64,000 bases of DNA, from NCBI GenBank assembly GCA_009602725.1, contig WELB01000117.1, positions 348,451 to 412,450 on the forward strand. Reading direction: 5' to 3'. The first letter of the stretch is position 1; every line of letters begins with the position of its first letter. This stretch comes from Spirogloea muscicola. Its lineage: Eukaryota > Streptophyta > Zygnematophyceae > Spirogloeales > Spirogloeaceae. The position numbers and the translations under genes are program-made. Below, in pieces: positions 58,431 through 64,000 of this stretch. Under the pieces are notes generated by a model. The model was not told the DNA's origin. It worked only from the letters and a program-made list of their open reading frames with translations, and did no database searches.

Positions 58431-58940
58431 GAGCAGCTACAAAGGGGCCTGAGGAGGAGGTGAAGAAGGTGAAGCATTTGCCTGAGCACCCTGCAAACAG
58501 GCCGAAACTCGTAAAGTGGAGGGCGATGGCTGTGATTAGCCAGCCCAGAACTGAATACTGAGAAGGCTTGCAGGCCGAGCCGGTACAATACCCGGGCGGC
58601 TTTTAACTGGGATCGAGCACTAACGACCGGGGCAGATGGAGCCGGAGTCCGGAGAGACGGTGCCCGGTGTCCGTGACATCGAGGAAGAGACAGGGTAGAC
58701 GCTTCCAGTAGAGGGCGATGGCTGTGAGGAGGAGGCTCAGCCGAGCCAGTCTTATGTCCAGTCACATTGCAGACTGAAGTAAGCAAGCAAGTGCAGACAG
58801 AGGGCGCAGATGGGATCGCGATTGTGTGTGCAACTGCTGGGCGACACTCTGTTAGTAAGAATGCGGCTGCTGATAAGCATAGCGGCCACCCGAGTGCACA
58901 CAGAGGGAATTCGAAGATACACTACACGGAACCGTCATGG
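58431..58940. other. Mixed LINE relics
   Basis: GGCGATGGCTGTGATTAGCCAGCCC near 58525 and CGGCTGCTGATAAG near 58865 are tail relics. No gene was seen. Confidence 0.4.
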
Positions 58941-61436
58941 AGTCAGGGTAGTGTAGCAGCCCAGACTGACCCAATAGCAGTAGAAGTCAGCAAAGGACAC
59001 TGCATTTGGAATAAGTATGTAGATGCCAGAATTCTTGGCACCCAGAAAACCTCCGATATGCCGATTGGGCTGAACGTCTTGCAGGATGAAGACAAGCATC
59101 TGACATTACTGGCTATGCTGTCCTCCTCACAATGGCAATATCTGCAGCAATCTATAACCACTGCTGTGACTCCTGAGCCGAACTGAGTTGACTCACGACA
59201 ATCTGCCGCATTAGGCCTCTGCCTGCGTTATACCCTGACAGACTGACTACGGGAGCAGCATCACTAGAGCAGGGCTTAGTCACATTGATGCAAGCTGAGA
59301 GATGTGCCTGTGCCATTCTGACGAGATATTGTTGACTAGCAAAGCAAAGAAGGGAGTGGCTGTTCACGTTGCGAACTCAGTAGAGACATGTGCCATCCGC
59401 TTCCTGCCAGCAGCTTTCAACGAAGAAATGAATAGAACATATCATATACCATTCTCACGATGGACTCGAAATTTGTAAGAGTATTTATGAGCTAGACCAC
59501 AGTCGGCCTCCCATCGCTCTTCCACCCTCTCCAGACGAGCTACTCTTGTGATGCTTGCAACATCTTGCGGGAGCTGTTTGACCTTTCTATAAGCGAGGCC
59601 AGCCACATGCACATATGCTAGTTGGCTGCAAGCGCTAAGAGGTCCGCAATCATCTGGATGATGATTACTTTTTCGGGGCCCCGCCTAAAACAGCATAAGC
59701 GCACAATCTGCAGGCTTGTGCATGGGCTTACCAAGCGAGAGATACTCTGATATAGACTCTCACCTCCATATATATGGCCGTCCATTGCCACCTCTGAAGG
59801 GCATGGAAGTCTCAGTAATCTGTCCTCAGTGCACCATCTATCCTCAGTCCTTGAAAAGGGCACTTTATCAAGCTCCAGGCTAACAAGCTTACTGCAATTG
59901 GCAAGAACTGTTGACCAGTCCAACTCGCTTGTTTGCAGAAGAAAGTCTTCAGCAAGTCGAAGTTTTGAAAGGCCAGAGCACCAGCCGCCGAGTTTCCAGA
60001 AGCCGAGCATACTATTCCAGAAGCCGGGCATACTATCGTCTGTGGCCCAACAGTGATCAAGGTCCAGGGAACGGAGCGATGAAAGACTGGTAGGGAAGTA
60101 CAAGTCCGTCCCACAGAAGAAAATGTTCTTCAGACGAAGAGCCACCAAGTGGGGGGTCTTGGCCAAGAAGGCACCCAAATGCAGGGCTGTCACTTTCCAC
60201 TCTTCCATACTCAGCACCGAAAGGGATGAGAGCTCGTCGCAAGCGAGCAGCCACGGATCGAGGGCACCACGTGAGCCATAAATGTGAAGTTCTTGCAACT
60301 GCGAGCAAGAGGCAGCTAGGCCCTTGATAGCATCAGTCGTGTCATCGTCTTCTGAGATTCTTATCTCTACTATCTGCAATTTCGAGAGTTTGGCTGCAGC
60401 TGACTCTGACAGCAGCCCGTGGCGAATCCAGGGCCTGCAGCTGTGCAACCGCGTCAGCGAGCTGCATGATGACATTAGCGCCTCGGAGGAGACTGGCAAC
60501 AGCCTTGGACAGGCTTGAAGGCCGACCTGCTGCAGCAGCGGGCAAGCGGAGGCCAGCGCAATAATCCCGGCGTCTGTGATGTTCCCACAGCCAGTCAAGC
60601 GGAGCGATTGTAGCTGCGGCAAATTGCTGGCGATGTATAGAAGTCCTGCATCTGTGAAAGATCTAGAGGGCCGCGTGAAGATATCAAGCTCCAGCTCCGT
60701 GAGACGCTTGCAAGAAACAACGATACTTTGGATGTCCGCGTCTGCAGAAGGCGTTATCGATCAGACCGGCCCAACAAATGCCCACTATTTACAAGAAGGG
60801 TAGGCGGATTTGCGCTGCAGTAACAAGGTATCGAACACATCATAATGCAAGCATCTAGGTCATAGCATGGAGTACAGAGTAGTGTAGCAGCTTACCAGAG
60901 AAGTCGCACGAAATCATGGAGAGGCTCTCAAGAACCGTGAGCTGGGCAATGACGGGAACCAGAACGGCCGGGGGGTGCTGGAGAACCAGCCCCCGCACGA
61001 TCCGTGCATGGGCAACGCGATCGTTTAGGCCCTCAATCAGCTGCTCTTCCTGTACGTGAATGTGTTCATGATGTTGGCACTTGGACCGCAGGGTGACCCG
61101 CAGGTCTGATAGTGCAGTGGCGGCCGTCAGCGAGCGGAGGTCGGAGAACGTCGCGAAAAAGTGGACGGTGAGGCGCAGCCGCGCGAGATTCGGGAAGGCT
61201 GTGGCCAGCGCCGGGCCGAGCTCCCGCTTCTTGAGCACCGACGGCACCTGCCGTGCCCGGAGCTGCCTGCGCTCGCGCAGTGCGAGCTCGGTGACGGAGG
61301 CCTTGACCAGGCGGCGCCAGCGGCGGCAGACGTGCGCGAGCGGGTGCCAGCCGGAGGCGCCGAGCGGGGCGTGGGCGGGCGGCGAGGCGGCGCGGGCGAG
61401 GATCGCCGCCAGGCACTCGTCCGGCAGGCCCTCCAT
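58941..61436 (-). CDS. F-box/LRR protein, copy D (nearly whole)
   Basis: Exon 1, 60896-61436, starts MEGLPDECLAAILARAASPP with the F-box and ARVCRRW-like helix (AHVCRRWRRLVKASVTELAL), and ends in phase 1. Exon 2 begins at 60741 in the matching phase and runs to a stop at 59618, giving about 554 residues. LRRs include LTELELDIF, LPQLQSLRLTGCGNITDAGI, LLQQVGLQACPRL, SKLQIVEIRI and SSLRSLDLDHCWATDD. Compared with copies A and C one base is missing near 59630, so the last ~50 residues (LLATCSQLAYVHVAGL...LERVEERWE) fall out of frame; the product may still work. A 30-base unit is doubled near 60005-60035. Role inferred: substrate adaptor of an SCF ubiquitin ligase. 58941-59617 is 3' flank shared with copy A. 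Confidence 0.78.
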
Positions 61437-61699
61437 GGAGGGCGAGCGTCGGGGCGAGCGCTGGCCGGCTCTGGAAGGGGAAGGGGTCGCGCGGTACGCA
61501 TTGACATGAGAAGGCGGCCTGGCCGAGCCAATATTATGTCACTCGGGCGAAGCCAATCCAAGCCAAAAGCGCCGTCTCAGATGTGGGGTAATGAACCACT
61601 CAATAAGCACGAGAGCATTGGGAGAGCTGTTCCTTCTTCTTCACCTGCGACGGCGTCTGGCGGGTCAACGGCTTTTCTTTCCTTTTTCCTCCGACTCGC
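61437..61699. other. Upstream region of F-box copy D
   Basis: Presumed promoter of the minus-strand F-box gene. A GAACCACTCAATAAGCACGAG relic of a LINE end occurs near 61595. Confidence 0.35.
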
Positions 61700-63065
61700 A
61701 GGCGCAGGCGCGATACATGGCTGCTGTGGACAAAGCGGCGTTCACGGACACGCTGCAGCTCCTCCCCGCAAGCGACGTGCGCGGCCGTGCTCGGCTACTG
61801 TCGGCCGCCTCCCCCGGCGCGGCAGCCTGGCTCTCTGCGCTCCCACTGTTTGATGCGCTCAGGCTGCCGGACGAGCTGTTCCGCACGGCCACGCATCGCC
61901 TGCTGGGCCTCCCCCCGCCCTGCCTGCTGGGCGTGCTGCAGTGCGAATGTGGGGAGCGGTCGACGGACCCGGCGGAGCTGGCGGCGCATCTCCTCCGCTG
62001 CGCCACTGGAGGCGAACGAACAGCTGCGCACGACCTCTTGCGTGATGCTATGTTCGGGATCTTTCAGGAGGCGGGCTACACGGTGGCGATGGAAGCGGCT
62101 GCTGTTATGAAAGAATCGGCTGTGAAATGCCAGCCAGATGCATACAGGTGTTCATGACGGAGCCAAAGGCTAGGCAGACAGGGCGCCCTCAATACCCCCG
62201 TGTCAGCAGTAGGAAGTCAGATGAGCTGAGGGGAGGAAGAGCAACCCCGCTGCGCAAGCCAGAGGCTGCTGCAAGGGCGCGACCAGCGCGGCGGTGCAAA
62301 GCAAGCGCTTTGGAGCGCTGCAGGGACATAGGATGAGATGGAGAACGCCTCGGTCATGCCCATCCTCGAGAGGGCTGACGAACACCATACGCGTCGTGTG
62401 GACCTGGTGGCGTCCACGCCGGGAGGTGGCGCGCGGATCATAGCCGATGTAGTCACCACCGATGTGGTCGACCGCTCCAACCTGGGGCTCTCTGCCTCCC
62501 GGGCCGGCCACGCTGCCTCGAAGGCCGCTCGCTGCAAGGCGGCCAAGCACTCCGACCACCCACCTGCCGACGAGTTCGTCCCCTTGGCGGTGGACGTGCA
62601 CGGGGCTCTTGGGTCCCAGTGGCTTGACCTATTGGCTAGGCTTGCGCGGCGGGCTGTGTCCCGCAGACGCGGCGAGCCAGCCGACTTCAACGCCGCGGGC
62701 TCGTGGGCTCAGGTATATCGGATGCGCCTCTCTGTATCCCTGCAGCGGTCCATGGCCCACGCTCTGTATCTGCGAGCTGGCCGTGCTCTCGCTGCGGGCT
62801 CTGGCTTTCGTCAGGGTGATAGCTTCCCGGCAGCTAGTCTGTCGGATCTGAGGCTCCTCACTCGTACGTACTGAGTGATCTATCCTCCCCCTGTTTTACC
62901 ATAGCATCCTCAGGCCCCATAGTAGCTGCTCACCGCTCTTAGGCCCCTCTGAACCTTTGTGAATTCTTTTTGGGCTGGCTTTTCGCAGCCCTTGCCCCCA
63001 TTGGGAGTGCCACTTCTCTCTTTTTCCCTTGCCCCCATTCGGAGTACCACTTCTTCTTCTTTTCC
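61700..63065 (+). mobile_element. LINE-A carboxy-terminal half and 3' UTR, interrupted once
   Basis: The plus strand reads QARYMAAVDKAAFTDTLQLL, LFRTATHRLLGLPPPCLLGV, then CECGERS...HLLRC (knuckle C-x-C-x13-H-x3-C). After an inserted fragment (62104-62335) it continues HTRRVDLVASTPGGGARIIA, DVVTTDVVDRS, EPADFNAAGSWAQVYRMRL, ending SDLRLLTRTY with a stop at 62872-62874. The 3' UTR has the stem-loop GGGCTGGCTTTTCGCAGCCC (62972-62991) and the CACTTCTCTC / CACTTCTTCTTCTTTT end. Confidence 0.85.
62104..62335 (-). mobile_element. Short LINE 3' end inserted in the LINE above
   Basis: Minus-strand tail and carboxy-terminal codons, closely related to 35801-36040. It splits the reading between VAMEAA and MENASVMPI. 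GATGGA-like words on both sides suggest a target duplication, not resolved exactly. Confidence 0.65.
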
Positions 63066-63141
63066 ACAGCTTGGACCGCCGAGGTCCGCGCAGAGGGCAC
63101 TTACCGCGTGCGTTCCTTCGCGGCCCCTTCTCTTAATACAC

Positions 63142-64000
63142 ACGCATTCTTCTTCCACTTCTCCCTCGCAGCCGCTTGTCCTTCACGGCTTCACACAACC
63201 CCCCCTNCCCTCTCCGCCCCGGCCCCCGCCGTTGCCGCCGCCCACCGCTGGCCCGACCCCATCGCCATGGCGGCGTCTGCCGAAGGGCGAAACGCGGCGC
63301 GCAGCCCGCCGCGGCGTGCCACTCGCCCTTACGGCACCCGCAGCTCAACGGCTTCGACGAGGGCTGCCGTTGCCCCAGGGGCCGACCTTCTCACTCCTTC
63401 AACGGCCCCTTCAGCTTCTTCACGCTCCTCCCCAACGACGGCCGTGGAGCCCGAGCCCCTCCCTGCCGTCCCTGCTTCTGATGAGAACGCTCGGCTTGCT
63501 GACCCCGGCTTGGCCTCCTCGACCAATCCCCTCATCCCTCCCGCCTTTGCTGCTGCCTCCCATTCCTCCAGCAGCTCCTCCGGGAATGGCCGCAGGATGT
63601 GTCGTCAAGGCCCCCATCGGCGAGCCCCTCTCCCCCCCGCTTGGGGCAACCCTGGCTGCAGATCCTGCCCCTTCGGCCACCCAGCCCTTAATGGCCCCGG
63701 CCCTCCCGCCTCTCCTTCCTACTCCGGCCATTCCTGCAGCTGCAGCAGCTCCGTCCACAAGCCCTGCTGCAACAGCTGTCCCCCAGACCTGCCGGTACAG
63801 CCAGCAGCCCTGGCCTAGCCGGCGGGGCGTTTTCCTCCACGAGCACCACTGCTCCAAGAAGGCCAATCGCGCCTCGCTGCAGGCCCAAGCCCGTGCTGTG
63901 GCCTCTACCCCACGATGGCAGCCTGGCACCCCAGTGCTGGCACCCCCTCCCCCAGCTCCCTCGCCGGCTCAGTGGCGTTGGGCGCAGCTCCTAGACCTGG
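63142..64000 (+). mobile_element. LINE 5' end and first ORF, running off the window
   Basis: An ORF starts at 63267 (MAASAEGRNAARSPPRRATR, then PYGTRSSTASTRAAVAPGA), Pro/Ser/Ala-rich, like the copy at 30908. In another frame the sense goes on with PPGMAAGCVVKAPIGEPLSP-like low-complexity protein. A single N lies at 63207 in the leader. Confidence 0.55.

Overview
The window looks like nuclear DNA of a green alga, most plausibly a trebouxiophyte (inference only). Host genes are cut into many short exons by introns of about 80-550 bases. The proteins are eukaryotic: a CDC6 licensing factor, an RPB10 polymerase subunit, a mitochondrial ribosomal protein mS33 and a metallo-beta-lactamase with a ferredoxin-type Cys cluster of the type known from plants. 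A short degenerate CCCTAAA-like run is present. There is one large assembly gap (42756-43747) and single N joins at 2788, 31267 and 63207.

Layout. 1-4.3 kb: nested LINE copies, a small TIR element and tRNA-like 3' halves. 4.5-25.4 kb: a gene-dense host island with an R3H/SMUBP-2-like helicase (+), an unrecognised coiled-coil protein (+), an 18-exon gene whose frame joins a methyl-CpG-binding domain to CDC6 (-), an MBL-fold ferredoxin protein (+) and a secreted CAP-family protein (-). CDC6 and the MBL gene diverge from a ~1 kb region holding three E2F-like sites. 25.7-31.3 kb: LINE remnants and the first of four F-box/LRR gene copies. 31.3-34 kb: an orphan FAH-family exon and a head-to-head pair, RPB10 (-) and mS33 (+), with start codons 91 bases apart. 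34-64 kb: mostly repeats, with three more F-box/LRR copies (one rearranged into an inverted repeat, one hit by two tiny retro-insertions, one nearly whole), an LTR element of Ty1/copia type with a clean target duplication, a Ty3/gypsy-like gag-protease fossil, and an undescribed ~0.9 kb repeat module in three partial copies.

The dominant repeats are non-LTR retrotransposons. Their protein has an RT core (NAFN, TRQGxPLAG, YADD), then a C-x-C-x13-H-x3-C knuckle and an RVDLV...LLDVVTTD motif that I read as a restriction-like endonuclease, and ends in a conserved SDLRLLTRxY. Subfamily A ends in a conserved stem-loop (GGGCTGGC-loop-GCCAGCCC) followed by ATGGGCGAGCACTTTCTTCTT-like sequence. Subfamily B has a different 3' UTR. 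Very short 5'-truncated insertions of both, with target duplications, show that these 3' ends are what gets copied.

Exon coordinates were worked out by eye from splice signals, reading phase and family resemblance. No RNA gene, CRISPR array or bacterial-type operon was seen.
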